NCBI RefSeq assembly: GCF_023718305.1
Contig: NZ_QEYO01000021.1
Coordinates: forward strand, 17,282 to 81,281
Direction: 5' to 3'
DNA length: 64,000 nt
Source of the DNA: Gramella sp. AN32
GTDB lineage: Bacteria > Bacteroidota > Bacteroidia > Flavobacteriales > Flavobacteriaceae
Positions within the stretch are counted from its first letter, which is position 1. Each line of letters opens with the position of its first letter. The position numbers were made by a program, and so were the translations under genes. This document shows positions 1 through 8,399 of the stretch, piece by piece. Under the pieces are notes generated by a model that saw only the letters and a list, made by a program, of their open reading frames with translations, was not told where the DNA came from and searched no databases.

Positions 1-187
1 GTTTTTGTTCTTCTGTGATCTTCTCCTTGGAAACCATGCGATCCAGGTTGGAGGCAATCGTTTCCATTCCTTTTTTTAAACCTTTTTCTGAAATATCGAT
101 CAGTTGAACTTTGTACCCATATTGTGCGAAAGAATGGGCGATTCCGTTGCCCATTGTTCCTGCTCCAATGACTGCTATATTTTTCAT
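1..187 (-). CDS. 3-hydroxyacyl-CoA dehydrogenase, N-terminal part (runs off window)
   Basis: The minus strand from the ATG at 187 reads an N-terminal Rossmann fold: it begins MKNIAVIGAGTMGNGIAH, giving the GxGxxG nucleotide-binding loop (GAGTMG) at residues 8-13, followed by a second strand ending in an acidic residue (LID). This start is characteristic of 3-hydroxybutyryl/3-hydroxyacyl-CoA dehydrogenases, which oxidise 3-hydroxyacyl-CoA with NAD(P) in the cytoplasm. About 62 codons are visible; the catalytic His and the C-terminal domain lie outside the window. The family call rests on the N-terminus only. Confidence 0.75.
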   Translation of the reverse strand, partial: MKNIAVIGAGTMGNGIAHSFAQYGYKVQLIDISEKGLKKGMETIASNLDRMVSKEKITEEQK

Positions 188-195
188 TTAATTAA

Positions 196-300
196 GTTAA
201 AAAGTTAAAAAGTTAAAAAGTTAAAAAGTTAAAAAGTTCAGAGTTCGTGGTCTTTAGCTTTAAGCTTTAAGTTCTAAGTTCTAAGTTCTAAGCTTTAAAT
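196..300. repeat. Short tandem repeats (8-bp and 7-bp units)
   Basis: Five perfect copies of an 8-bp unit GTTAAAAA run from 196 to 235, followed by about three copies of a 7-bp unit TAAGTTC near 258-285. The block lies between the dehydrogenase start and the end of the oxidoreductase gene. A related 8-bp unit recurs near 3448. Such arrays are slippage-prone; no protein is encoded here. Confidence 0.8.
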
Positions 301-380
301 TTTAATTTTAGATTTACGTGATTTTCAAATTGACACATTTTCAAATTGATCATTGGTACATTAAACAATAAATTTCCAAT

Positions 381-1340
381 TTAAAATTTGGCAATGACCT
401 GGTTGGCTATTTTCAGCGCTTTTGCCGCCTGTTCCATAGTCACGATTGGAGTCGTATTATTATTGATCGCATCAGCAAAACTTTCCAGTTCCTGCAAAAT
501 CGCATTATTAGGTGCAACGGAAGGATTATCAAAATAAATTTGTTTTTTCACACCTTCAGCATTTTGAAGGATCATAGCAAAATCGTCGGGATGTTCCGGG
601 GCATCTTTCATTTTTACCACCTCACAAACCTTATCCAGAAAGTCAACAGAAATATAAGCATCGCGCTGAAAAAACCTCGATTTTCTCATGTTCTTCATCG
701 AAATTCGGCTGGCGGTTAAATTGGCCACACAACCATTTTCAAATTCGATACGTGCATTGGCAATATCTGGAGTATCACTGATTACCGAAACTCCTGAGGC
801 ATTGATCTTCTTTACTTCAGATTTTACCACACTTAAAATAGCATCAATATCATGGATCATCAGGTCGAGAACCACGGGAACATCGGTACCACGCGGATTA
901 AATTCGGCTAAACGATGGGCTTCGATAAACATAGGATTTTCAATACGATCTGAAACTGCCTGAAATGCCGGGTTAAATCTTTCCACGTGTCCCACCTGGC
1001 CTTTTACACCTTTTTCCGCAGCCATTTTTATCAATTCCTGGGCTTCTTTAAAAGTATTGGTAATGGGTTTTTCTATAAAAAGATGTTTGCCTGCCGAAAT
1101 TACTTTTTTGGCAACTTCAAAATGCGAAAGGGTAGGAGTGACCACATCTACCATATCTACCGCCGCGATAAGCTCATCTAAGGAATCAAATTTCTTATAA
1201 CCAAATTCTTCTGCAATAAGTCTGGCATTTTCCTTGTTTTCATCAAAGAAACCAACCAGTTCATACTGATTCGATTCTTTTAAAAGTTTTAAGTGAATTT
1301 TCCCCAAATGGCCTGCACCCAGAACGCCAGCTTTCAGCAT
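381..1340 (-). CDS. Gfo/Idh/MocA family oxidoreductase
   Basis: 319 residues. The N-terminus MLKAGVLGAGHLGKIH carries the GxGxxG dinucleotide-binding loop, and FIEKPIT near residue 90 contains the EKP motif of this family, in which the lysine is catalytic. The C-terminal half has the alpha/beta domain of the family (GHVERFNPAFQAV and HRLAEFNPRG segments). Members are NAD(P)-dependent dehydrogenases of sugars or related substrates in the cytoplasm; the exact substrate cannot be told from sequence, though several residues recall UDP-N-acetylhexosamine 3-dehydrogenases. It starts at an ATG at 1340. It is divergent from the methyltransferase gene and belongs to the chromosomal backbone. Confidence 0.85.
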   Translation of the reverse strand: MLKAGVLGAGHLGKIHLKLLKESNQYELVGFFDENKENARLIAEEFGYKKFDSLDELIAAVDMVDVVTPTLSHFEVAKKVISAGKHLFIEKPITNTFKEAQELIKMAAEKGVKGQVGHVERFNPAFQAVSDRIENPMFIEAHRLAEFNPRGTDVPVVLDLMIHDIDAILSVVKSEVKKINASGVSVISDTPDIANARIEFENGCVANLTASRISMKNMRKSRFFQRDAYISVDFLDKVCEVVKMKDAPEHPDDFAMILQNAEGVKKQIYFDNPSVAPNNAILQELESFADAINNNTTPIVTMEQAAKALKIANQVIAKF

Positions 1341-1474
1341 ATTTTTGCATTTTCCACAAAAATAGCATTTTGATATTAAATACTTTATAAATTAGAAAGC
1401 AATCCCGGGTGATTTTACTTGGGTTTTTGCACGGCGAATCCCTATTTTTATGACTTCCTAAAAGAAAATTTAGA

Positions 1475-2116
1475 TTGAAAGACAACTATAGACATCAGGG
1501 TAAAAGACAATTACTGGTAAAAACCGTTGAGAAAAAGGGTATTAAAGACCAAAAAGTGCTGGATGCCATTTCCAGGATTCCCAGGCACTGGTTTATGGAT
1601 AGTAGTTTTGAAGATCATGCCTACCAGGATAAGGCTTTTCCCATTGCGGCAGATCAAACCATCTCCCAACCCTATACGGTTGCCTTTCAAACTGAATTGC
1701 TGGAATTAAAAAAGGGAGAGCAGGTGCTGGAAATTGGCACTGGAAGTGGGTATCAAACCGCAGTTCTTTGTGAATTGGGCGCAAAAGTTTATACGATCGA
1801 GCGCCAGCGGGAATTATATAAGAAGACGAAGGCCTTTCTGAATAAAATTGGCTACCGGCCAAAATACTTAAGTTTTGGGGATGGTTACAAGGGTTTGCCC
1901 GAGTATGCGCCATTTGATAAAATTATCGTGACTGCCGGCGCTCCTGAAGTTCCAAAAGACCTGTTGGGACAATTAAAAGTTGGGGGTCGCATGGTCATAC
2001 CCGTAGGGATTGATGTACAGATCATGACTTTATTTATACGAACATCGCCCAAGCACTTTGATAAACGTGAATTTGGGAATTTTAGGTTTGTGCCATTGTT
2101 GGAAAATAAGAACTAA
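1475..2116 (+). CDS. pcm: Protein-L-isoaspartate O-methyltransferase
   Basis: 213 residues. The SAM-binding motif VLEIGTGSGYQTAVL lies near residue 85, preceded by the family segment DQTISQPYTVAFQTELL, and followed by VYTIERQ and FDKIIVTAGAPEVP. The enzyme methylates isoaspartyl residues in damaged proteins so that they can be repaired. The start is a TTG at 1475: an in-frame stop lies at 1451 and the first in-frame ATG is only at about codon 41, inside the conserved domain. A purine-rich stretch precedes the TTG. The stop overlaps by one base the ATG of the GNAT stub that follows, suggesting the two were once co-transcribed. Confidence 0.88.
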   Translation: MKDNYRHQGKRQLLVKTVEKKGIKDQKVLDAISRIPRHWFMDSSFEDHAYQDKAFPIAADQTISQPYTVAFQTELLELKKGEQVLEIGTGSGYQTAVLCELGAKVYTIERQRELYKKTKAFLNKIGYRPKYLSFGDGYKGLPEYAPFDKIIVTAGAPEVPKDLLGQLKVGGRMVIPVGIDVQIMTLFIRTSPKHFDKREFGNFRFVPLLENKN

Positions 2117-2202
2117 TGCAACAAGAGGTCTCTAAAAGCTTTAAAACAGAACGCTTGCTGATTCGACTGACCACGGAAGGGATGCAATTGTCGTCATGCT
2201 GA
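2116..2202 (+). pseudogene. GNAT acetyltransferase N-terminal stub, truncated by a repeat
   Basis: An ATG overlapping the stop of the methyltransferase opens a 28-codon frame with FKTERLLIRLTTEG, the typical first strand of RimJ/RimL-type GNAT acetyltransferases. The frame then runs into an interspersed repeat beginning near 2191 (tcgtcatgctgaac) and stops at 2200-2202. No remainder of the domain follows. I read it as a gene truncated by spread of the repeat. The family call rests on one strand of the fold plus position. Confidence 0.55.
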
Positions 2203-2245
2203 ACTTGATTCAGTATCTCATTAGAGATGCTAAAAGAATACGTCA
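2190..2245. repeat. Interspersed flavobacterial intergenic repeat
   Basis: The segment beginning cgtcatgctgaacttgattc and running to about 2245 looks like the short interspersed element (cgtcatgctgaac...cagcatctc) that I recall as common in flavobacterial genomes. A related-looking element lies at 63421-63482. It directly abuts the truncated GNAT stub. Copy number cannot be judged from this window. Confidence 0.5.
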
Positions 2246-2329
2246 ATTTCCTACGCCAGATAATTTTTTTTTCTCTTGCCTTAGGATAACGATTACCCTA
2301 AAGGTCATAGAGCGAATTTTGGGTATAAA

Positions 2330-2366
2330 AAAACACCTTTCCGCATAAACCGAAAGGTGTTTATAT
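2330..2366 (-). terminator. Intrinsic terminator, likely bidirectional
   Basis: A perfect 11-bp stem, AAACACCTTTC at 2331-2341 and GAAAGGTGTTT at 2352-2362, is flanked by an A-run on the left that becomes a T-run on the minus strand. It sits just downstream of the M28 peptidase gene (minus strand) and would also stop plus-strand transcription from the pcm side. Confidence 0.8.
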
Positions 2367-2380
2367 TATTTCAATAAACC

Positions 2381-3406
2381 TTATTTTGCTTCTGGAGCTT
2401 CAGCTTTATCAACAACCAAACGGGCTTCGCGATTGGCGATTTCCCAGGCGGTCAGGAAAACCAGTTGCGCCCTTTTCGCCATTAGATCATATTCAATCTT
2501 ATCAGGAGTATCTGTCATTTTATGATAATCGGCATGCGTACCGTTAAAATAGAAAATGATAGGAATGTTATTCTTTGCAAAGTTGTAATGGTCACTTCTA
2601 TAATAAAAGCGGTTGGGATCATTTTCGTCATTATATTTATAATCCAGATCGATATTCATGTATTTTTTGTTCACTTCCTCGCTTAGATTGTGCAGTTCTT
2701 TACTCAGCTTATCGCTACCAATAAGATAGATGTAAGGATCTTTACCTTCATGATCTGGATCTATACGGCCTATCATATCGATATTTAAGTCGGCAACCGT
2801 ATTTTCCAGCGGAAAAATAGGGTTATCGGTATAATATTTAGAACCAACCAAACCTTTTTCTTCACCGGTAACATTCAGAAAGATAATAGATCGTTTTGGT
2901 GTATAACCATCTCTTTTAGCTTTGGCAAAAGCTTCTGCAATTTCCAAAACACCTACCGTCCCCGAGCCATCGTCATCGGCTCCATTATAAACATTCCCTT
3001 GATCATCGACCCCAACATGGTCATAATGTGAGGAGATCACCACATATTCTTCAGGTTTTTCTGAACCTTTCATAAACGCCACCACATTTTCCGTAGGTTT
3101 TACTTTTCCTTTTTTGAAATAAGATGTTGGAACGTCCTGATAATAATTATCGTTTCCCTTTGCCGCAGGAATTTTCAAATCCTGATATTCTTTCTTTAAA
3201 TACTCTGCAGCTTTCTTTTGTCCCGGTTCTCCGGTTTCCCGACCTTCAAATTCATCGCTGGCAAAAATATATAGGTGATCTTTAAGCTCCTGGGCCGTAA
3301 TGGTTTTTGCATATTCCATTGGATCGGCATTTTCAATTTTCTTATTTCCGGCACTACAAGCTATTAAGATTGCGGGAAGCGCGAAAACAATCATTTTTTT
3401 AATCAT
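2381..3406 (-). CDS. M28 family metallopeptidase, lipoprotein
   Basis: 341 residues. The N-terminus MIKKMIVFALPAILIACSAG is a lipoprotein signal with the lipobox cysteine at residue 17, so the protein is probably anchored in the cell envelope. The metal-binding motifs of M28 aminopeptidases are visible: SSHYDHVG, NGADDDGSGTVGVLE (bridging Asp), TGEEKGLVGS (catalytic Glu pair) and NIDMIGR, with a late H in FNGTHADYH. It would release amino acids from peptides using two zinc ions. It is a chromosomal backbone gene with its own terminator downstream. Confidence 0.88.
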   Translation of the reverse strand: MIKKMIVFALPAILIACSAGNKKIENADPMEYAKTITAQELKDHLYIFASDEFEGRETGEPGQKKAAEYLKKEYQDLKIPAAKGNDNYYQDVPTSYFKKGKVKPTENVVAFMKGSEKPEEYVVISSHYDHVGVDDQGNVYNGADDDGSGTVGVLEIAEAFAKAKRDGYTPKRSIIFLNVTGEEKGLVGSKYYTDNPIFPLENTVADLNIDMIGRIDPDHEGKDPYIYLIGSDKLSKELHNLSEEVNKKYMNIDLDYKYNDENDPNRFYYRSDHYNFAKNNIPIIFYFNGTHADYHKMTDTPDKIEYDLMAKRAQLVFLTAWEIANREARLVVDKAEAPEAK

Positions 3407-3447
3407 GGTTTCAGTTTAAATTAATGCGGGGCAAGATAGTTATTAAA

Positions 3448-3500
3448 GTTGAAAAGTTGAAAAGTCGAAAAGTTGAAAGTTAAAAGTTGAAAAATTAAAA
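3448..3500. repeat. Imperfect 8-bp tandem repeat (GTTGAAAA units)
   Basis: Several imperfect copies of GTTGAAAA, with variants such as GTCGAAAA, fill the gap upstream of the M28 peptidase gene. The unit resembles the GTTAAAAA array at 196-235, so the same kind of low-complexity array has formed twice in this backbone segment. Confidence 0.7.
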
Positions 3501-3571
3501 AGGGACTAAGAAATTTGTCTAGTATTAAATATTCAAAATTTGAAAAATTTAATCCTTGGCCATTTCAGGAT

Positions 3572-4282
3572 TTATTCATTTAGTACTTTTTCAATGGCTT
3601 CCAGCACCAAAGGTTCCATAACCGCATAACCTAAAGCATTTGGATGTACCCCGTCGCCGGAAAATTCTGCTTTCAAACCAAGACGGTCATCTACCGTGCT
3701 ATCAAAATAATTGAGATAGGTGTAATTATTTTTTTCGGCGAAATTTTTAATCCACTTATTTAATTCCACTACTTTCCCGGCAGGTTCCAATCCCGGTCTC
3801 CAGGGAAAGTCATAAGCCGGAAGTACGGAGGATAAAATAACTTTTATATTATTTTCTGAAGCCAGAGTAGCCATGGCTTTGATATTATCGGTGATCATTT
3901 TTTGGGAAGAATACCCATTATTACCTGCAATATCATTGATGCCGGCGAGGATTACCACAACTTCCGGCTGAAGATCGATCACATCAGGCATAAAACGAAT
4001 AAGCATTTGCGGAGTGGTTTGACCGCCAATTCCCCTTCCAATAAAATTATGTTCTGAAAAAAAATCGGGTCGCATATTTACCCAGCCTTCGGTAATAGAG
4101 TTTCCCATAAAGACCACTTTAGGATAGATTGAATCTGCATGGATCTTTTCATTCGCTTCGCGGTATTTCTTTAGATTAGGCCAGTCCTGTTCCATGAGTT
4201 CATTGTATTGTTCGGTTTGAGCGTTGAGGTTACCGCAGCAAACTGCGATCAAAATTAGGTAAACAAAATTCCTGAAGTGCAT
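3572..4282 (-). CDS. SGNH/GDSL family hydrolase, secreted
   Basis: About 236 residues from the ATG at 4282. The longer reading from 4312 adds ten residues before the signal peptide, so I chose the second methionine (MHFRNFVYLILIAVCCGNLNAQ). The blocks of the SGNH fold are clear: FMGNSITEGW (nucleophile Ser), GIGGQTTPQML (Gly), GINDIAGN (Asn) and GVHPNALGY (catalytic Asp/His pair). Such proteins deacylate carbohydrates or lipids; the substrate is unknown. It lies beside the tRNA-Ser and belongs to the backbone. Confidence 0.85.
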   Translation of the reverse strand: MHFRNFVYLILIAVCCGNLNAQTEQYNELMEQDWPNLKKYREANEKIHADSIYPKVVFMGNSITEGWVNMRPDFFSEHNFIGRGIGGQTTPQMLIRFMPDVIDLQPEVVVILAGINDIAGNNGYSSQKMITDNIKAMATLASENNIKVILSSVLPAYDFPWRPGLEPAGKVVELNKWIKNFAEKNNYTYLNYFDSTVDDRLGLKAEFSGDGVHPNALGYAVMEPLVLEAIEKVLNE

Positions 4283-4415
4283 GATATTGATATTTATAAG
4301 CGAAAGATACAAATTTGAAAAAAGTAGGAAAACAGGGAATTAAAATTTAATTGTAAAAAGTTTGAAATTATATTGGGGGGAAACAGAAAAGCTTTCTATA
4401 TTTGCATCCGCTAAA

Positions 4416-4500
4416 GGAGAAATGGCAGAGTGGTCGAATGCGGCAGTCTTGAAAACTGTTGAGGGTCACACCTCCGGGGGTTCGAATCCCTCTTTCTCCG
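4416..4500 (+). tRNA. tRNA-Ser (anticodon UGA)
   Basis: The 85-nt sequence folds as a class II tRNA. The acceptor stem pairs GGAGAAA (4416-4422) with TTTCTCC (4493-4499), with discriminator G at 4500. The anticodon TGA is at 4450-4452 in a CTTGAAA loop, a long variable arm follows, and the T-loop is GGTTCGAATCC. CCA is not encoded. The 3' end is the insertion site of the large element: its last bases are repeated at 63248-63261. Confidence 0.95.
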
Positions 4501-4502
4501 CT
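4489..4502 (+). repeat. Left attachment repeat (attL core)
   Basis: CCTCTTTCTCCGCT covers the 3' end of the tRNA-Ser acceptor stem plus two bases. The same 14 bases occur at 63248-63261. The base before and the bases after differ between the two sites, so 14 bp is the whole identity core. A tRNA 3' end next to a tyrosine integrase is the classic attachment arrangement. Confidence 0.85.
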
Positions 4503-4528
4503 GATCACATATCAGATTATACTAAAAA

Positions 4529-4560
4529 GCCCGAAAACACAGCGTTTTCGGGTTTTTTAA
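4529..4560 (+). terminator. Terminator after tRNA-Ser
   Basis: CCCGAAAAC at 4530-4538 pairs with GTTTTCGGG at 4544-4552, followed by a run of six T. It ends the tRNA transcript. A similar terminator follows the right attachment repeat at 63286-63318, as expected if both sides descend from sequence lying after a tRNA 3' end. Confidence 0.88.
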
Positions 4561-4606
4561 TTTTATTCCATATAAAAAAACATCATTCAATTGTAAGCTT
4601 GAGGGG

Positions 4607-4654
4607 CTAAATTCGGGGCTGCTTTTTATGTTGAAAAAATAGAGCCCCGAATTT
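4607..4654. repeat. Inverted repeat beside attL, possible integrase arm site
   Basis: A perfect 12-bp inverted repeat, AAATTCGGGGCT (4609-4620) and AGCCCCGAATTT (4643-4654), encloses a 22-base AT-rich loop about 105 bp right of the attachment core. The half-site CTAAATTCGGKGCTG recurs inside the right end at 63171-63185. It could be an arm-type binding site for the integrase or a terminator-like hairpin upstream of the integrase gene. The role is inferred. Confidence 0.5.
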
Positions 4655-4738
4655 CGTCTAAACCCTTAAAAATCGGTACCTTACAGAGGTATAATTTTCA
4701 TGATATTTGATAATATCGATGATAAATAGGTGCTTAAA

Positions 4739-6016
4739 ATGTATGAAACTTATTCCGTAATTTTTTTTCCAAAAAATAGCAATGTGGATAAAATGGGAAA
4801 TGCCCCTATTTATCTAAGAATTACAATTAATGGTAAGCGAAGCGAATTAAGTATAAAACGGAGAGTTAACTTAAAACAATGGAATACTAAAATGGGGTCC
4901 TACCGGGGAAAATCAGCCGAAGCTGGAAGTTTTAATAGGTATCTGAGCAGTATTCGTAATAGAGTGGATAGAATATATGATGATCTTACTAAGGAAAATG
5001 CTGAATTTACAGCAGAGACTATCAAAGATATATATTTGGGAAAGAATAAGGATCGAAAAATGCTACTGGAGATTTTCCAGGAACACAATGACCAGGTTGA
5101 AAGTTTAATAGGTAAGGATTTCGCATATGGCACCTTTGAAAGATATAGAACGGCTAAAAGACATGTAGAAGAATTTATTGCAAAAGAGTTTAGGTTAAAA
5201 GATATCCCTGTTAAAAATGTAGACCATGCTTTTATCACTGGCCTTGAATATTATTTAAAAACCAAAAGGACATGTAGTCACAATACCGCTGTGAAATACA
5301 TTACTAATTTTAAAAAAATCATTAGGATAGCTTTAGCTCATAACTGGATCACTAGAGATCCATTTCTACATTGGAAAGCCAAATTGAAAATTGTCGATCG
5401 GGAATTTTTAACAGAAAGTGAGATTCAAAAACTAATAGAAAAACGATTTTCAAACCAGCGACTAGACCTTGTAAAGGATATATTTCTATTTTCCTGTTTT
5501 ACGGGGCTGGCGTATGCGGATGTTAAGAAGCTATCAGCAAACAATGTAGTAATTGGAATTGACGGAAATAAATGGATAAAAGTCAATAGAACAAAAACGG
5601 ATTCACGAACTAATATTCCACTATTGCCAACTGCGCTTGAGATTTTAAAAAAATACTCCTATCGTCCTGATGCTTCTGAAAAGTTGCTGCCCATTCTTAC
5701 CAACCAAAAGATGAACGCGTATTTAAAAGAAATAGGTGATTTGTGTCAATTTCAAAAAAACCTGACTTTTCACCTGGCCAGGCATACATTTGCCACAACG
5801 ATAACCTTGTCGAATGGAGTACCCATAGAATCTGTAAGCAAAATGTTAGGACACAAAAATTTAAAGACAACTCAACATTATGCAAAGATTTTAGATCAGA
5901 AAGTCAGCCAGGATATGTTAGCTCTTAGAAAGCGTATGAAAATTTATGATTTGCCAGATAATTGCGAGGATAAGGACAAGCATTATCTAAAGAATAAAAT
6001 AACATCGAATAATTGA
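4739..6016 (+). CDS. Tyrosine site-specific integrase
   Basis: 425 residues from the ATG at 4739; a GTG at 4730 would add three. The N-terminal arm-binding region (about 1-100) is the Bacteroidota type (IYLRITINGKRSELSIKRRVNLKQW), followed by a SAM-like core-binding domain (about 100-215) and a catalytic domain. HLARHTFATT supplies the HxxR pair, LGHKNLKTTQHYAK supplies the second His/Lys region and the nucleophile Tyr. The first catalytic box reads CFTGLAYADV, the form usual in this clade. It most likely catalyses integration and excision at the adjacent tRNA-Ser. Its 3' third is duplicated in decayed form at 28952-29413. Confidence 0.93.
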   Translation: MYETYSVIFFPKNSNVDKMGNAPIYLRITINGKRSELSIKRRVNLKQWNTKMGSYRGKSAEAGSFNRYLSSIRNRVDRIYDDLTKENAEFTAETIKDIYLGKNKDRKMLLEIFQEHNDQVESLIGKDFAYGTFERYRTAKRHVEEFIAKEFRLKDIPVKNVDHAFITGLEYYLKTKRTCSHNTAVKYITNFKKIIRIALAHNWITRDPFLHWKAKLKIVDREFLTESEIQKLIEKRFSNQRLDLVKDIFLFSCFTGLAYADVKKLSANNVVIGIDGNKWIKVNRTKTDSRTNIPLLPTALEILKKYSYRPDASEKLLPILTNQKMNAYLKEIGDLCQFQKNLTFHLARHTFATTITLSNGVPIESVSKMLGHKNLKTTQHYAKILDQKVSQDMLALRKRMKIYDLPDNCEDKDKHYLKNKITSNN

Positions 6017-6383
6017 TTAAAGGCTTAATGTTGCTCTAAGTGCTTTTCTATCTATAAAATTAGATATCTAAATGCAGCAGTTAATATTTTTTAGGTCTCG
6101 AGCTGTAATAATTTATGAATACGAGATGGTGGTGGTAGATGTTCAGGCTGGAATACTGTAATAGAAGAAACAACTGAAATTGAGGTATTTTATGAAAATT
6201 TAAATAAAAAATCTAAATGCATTTATGAAAACCTCAAAATTACCAGGACGGGAAAATACATATTCACACTTTAATACTAATTCATTAAAAATAAGTGCAA
6301 CAGAACTGAAATCTACTTATATAAGCTTAAAAAAAGTCCAGCATATATTTCAGTGCACAAGTATTTGAATATTCAAACAACAA
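6017..6383. other. Gap between integrase and mannan locus
   Basis: The first 55 bases (to about 6071) are shared with the copy at 29335-29413. The rest is AT-rich with no convincing gene. A plus-strand stretch around 6120-6270 is open for about 50 codons without a start or recognisable domain, and may be a decayed remnant. Confidence 0.5.
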
Positions 6384-7214
6384 CTAAAACTTCAAAGTTT
6401 TTGATATATAATTTTGACTTATTTTCAGACTTTCGTATGGTTCAATATTGAAGTGTTCTTGTTCCAGAATAAAAGTCTCCCCTCCCGATAATTTTTTATA
6501 TTCCAAAAGGTTTTCAAAGTCAATTTTTCCGTAACCAATTTCAGTTGTTAAATTGTGATCGTTTTTATCCATGTCTTTAATATGCCAAAGTTTAAACCTT
6601 CCTGGAAATTTTCTAAATAATTCTTTGGGACAAATACCCATATTAATAACCCAATAAATATCAATCTCAAAACTGACCAAATCGGGCTCTGTGTTCTTCA
6701 ACAAGAATTCATAGGGTGTTATGTTTAAATAATTTAGTTTTTCAAATTCAAAAGCATGATTGTGATAGGCTAATTTGAAATTTGATTTGTTACACAATTC
6801 TCCGGCTTTGTTCAGTATATCAGCGATGGCTCTATAATCTTGATGTGATTTTCGCAAGTTAATAGGTATGCTTGGAACAACAATGTACTTATGGTTCAGA
6901 ATTTTAGATACTTCAATAATCTCATGTATTTCATCAATATCTCCATTTAACATTGATTCTAGCGCGTAATGACCACTTGAAGAAATTAGATTATATCTAT
7001 TTATAATTTTCATTAATTCTTTTGGGTTAAGGTTCCAAAATTTTCCGTTGAGGTAACCGTATAGTTCGATTTCTTTAAATCCTAAGTGAAACAATTTTTT
7101 AAGGACCTCTTCAGGATTTTTTTTCATCAAATCCCTTAATGTATATAATTGCAGGCCGATCGGGTACATGTTGGACGAGTTTTCATTTTTAAGTAGTTTT
7201 TGACTAGATAGCAT
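6384..7214 (-). CDS. Sugar phosphate isomerase/epimerase-like TIM barrel protein
   Basis: 276 residues as read from the ATG at 7214; an internal ATG at 7169 (MYPIGLQLYTLRD) fits the usual family N-terminus better and gives 261 residues. The sequence follows the xylose isomerase-like barrel: GLQLYTLRDLMKKNPEEVLKKL at the first strand, HYALE, YHNHAFEFE, SFEIDIYWV (metal-binding Glu/Asp) and WHIKDMD (metal-binding His) in order. Such proteins isomerise or epimerise keto-sugars with a divalent metal; some are dehydratases. No signal peptide, so cytoplasmic. It is co-directional with the AraC regulator and divergent from SusC, so it may process a monosaccharide product of this locus. No mannobiose 2-epimerase is present nearby; whether it fills that role is speculation. 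Confidence 0.75.
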   Translation of the reverse strand: MLSSQKLLKNENSSNMYPIGLQLYTLRDLMKKNPEEVLKKLFHLGFKEIELYGYLNGKFWNLNPKELMKIINRYNLISSSGHYALESMLNGDIDEIHEIIEVSKILNHKYIVVPSIPINLRKSHQDYRAIADILNKAGELCNKSNFKLAYHNHAFEFEKLNYLNITPYEFLLKNTEPDLVSFEIDIYWVINMGICPKELFRKFPGRFKLWHIKDMDKNDHNLTTEIGYGKIDFENLLEYKKLSGGETFILEQEHFNIEPYESLKISQNYISKTLKF

Positions 7215-7268
7215 AGGGAAGAAATTGTTTAGAAACTTTTGCAGCGACGTAATTGGAAATAGAGGTTG

Positions 7269-8141
7269 TTAATGCTTAGTAATTAATTTTTGTTGAGCTC
7301 TAAATGAGCTGGGAGTAAATCCAATTTTTCTTTTAAAGGATCTATTAAAATTAGAAATATTACTAAAGCCACTATCAAAACAAATCTCATTAATCGATTT
7401 TTCAGTTTCTATTAATTCCCTAGCGGCATGTCCTAAACGAAGATCTATAACATAATCAGAAAAGGAGCTATTTGTACTTTTTTTAAAAAAATGGCTGAAT
7501 GCTGATTCAGACATATTTATTAAAGATGCAACATCCTGAATGAGTATCTTCTGATGCAGATTTTTATGGATATATTCACTCACTTTTTGAATTCTTCTAC
7601 TTTTGGAAACTTTATAATTATCTATGTAAGTGATAGAGGCTAAAGTTTGAGTGTTTCTGGCTATTGCAAGATCGTATAGAATAGATAGAAAATTTAAAAA
7701 TGAATCGAAATCTTGAGAATGCGATAAGTTTACAATTTTAGATTTTAACTTTTCTATAGTTTCTTTTGAAAACGCAATTCCTCTTGGTGCCTTTTCCATT
7801 AATTCCTTTATAGGGAAAGCAAGCTTTTTATTCAAAGTGGATTGAGATAAAAAACTCGATTGAAACTGTATGGTGATTACATGAGCTTCTCTATCATCCA
7901 TTCCTCCCACCCAATAATGTGGAGTATTGGGACCTATAATGACTAGGTCGCAATCATAATATTGTTCAATTGAATCACCTACTATTCTTTTCCCAGAGGT
8001 ATTCAACACAAGATTAATTTCAAATTCTGGATGGTAATGCAATGGAAAATCAAATTTAGCATTATGATGATTTAATACTATAAAGAAATCATCTTCGGAA
8101 ATTGGCACCAACTCCCTTAAAACTTTCTCTTTCTTATTCAT
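7269..8141 (-). CDS. AraC family transcriptional regulator with N-terminal cupin
   Basis: 290 residues. The N-terminal half (about 20-150) is a cupin-type sensor domain (HHNAKFDFPLHYHPEFEINLVL, DCDLVIIGPNTPHYW). The C-terminal 100 residues hold two helix-turn-helix units: KILIQDVASLINMSESAFSHFFKK and SINEICFDSGFSNISNFNRSFKRKIGFTPSSFR, the AraC signature. It is divergently transcribed from the SusC gene across a 258-bp AT-rich gap, and is the likely local activator responding to a sugar signal. Confidence 0.9.
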   Translation of the reverse strand: MNKKEKVLRELVPISEDDFFIVLNHHNAKFDFPLHYHPEFEINLVLNTSGKRIVGDSIEQYYDCDLVIIGPNTPHYWVGGMDDREAHVITIQFQSSFLSQSTLNKKLAFPIKELMEKAPRGIAFSKETIEKLKSKIVNLSHSQDFDSFLNFLSILYDLAIARNTQTLASITYIDNYKVSKSRRIQKVSEYIHKNLHQKILIQDVASLINMSESAFSHFFKKSTNSSFSDYVIDLRLGHAARELIETEKSINEICFDSGFSNISNFNRSFKRKIGFTPSSFRAQQKLITKH

Positions 8142-8399
8142 AATAATACTATATTTAGTTATTTATTAATAAATGTAATAATTACAATAATTTGAATATA
8201 TGCTATAAATATTGCGAAATAGTTATTATATAGCCGTAAAAATTGTAAGCTGAATGATTATTAATTATATAAATATATAATAATTCATTTAAGTATAGTT
8301 TAATATTCATTAAAGTATTAGAGTTTGACTTTATTTACAAAATTTTTCTTAATAACTTCTATTTAATTTGTTATATCGCAATAATTAATAGAATAATTG
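8142..8399. promoter_or_regulatory. Divergent regulatory gap between AraC regulator and SusC gene
   Basis: A 258-bp, very AT-rich intergenic region must hold the promoters for both the regulator (minus strand) and the SusC-led operon (plus strand). I could not find a full TTTG-N19-TAnnTTTG promoter; the nearest partial match to the -7 box is TTAATTTG shortly before the SusC start. No clear palindromic operator was seen by eye. Confidence 0.5.

Noticed and set aside
4362..4610. Open frame of 82 codons across the tRNA
   Set aside because: It reads straight through the tRNA-Ser and its terminator; no protein features.
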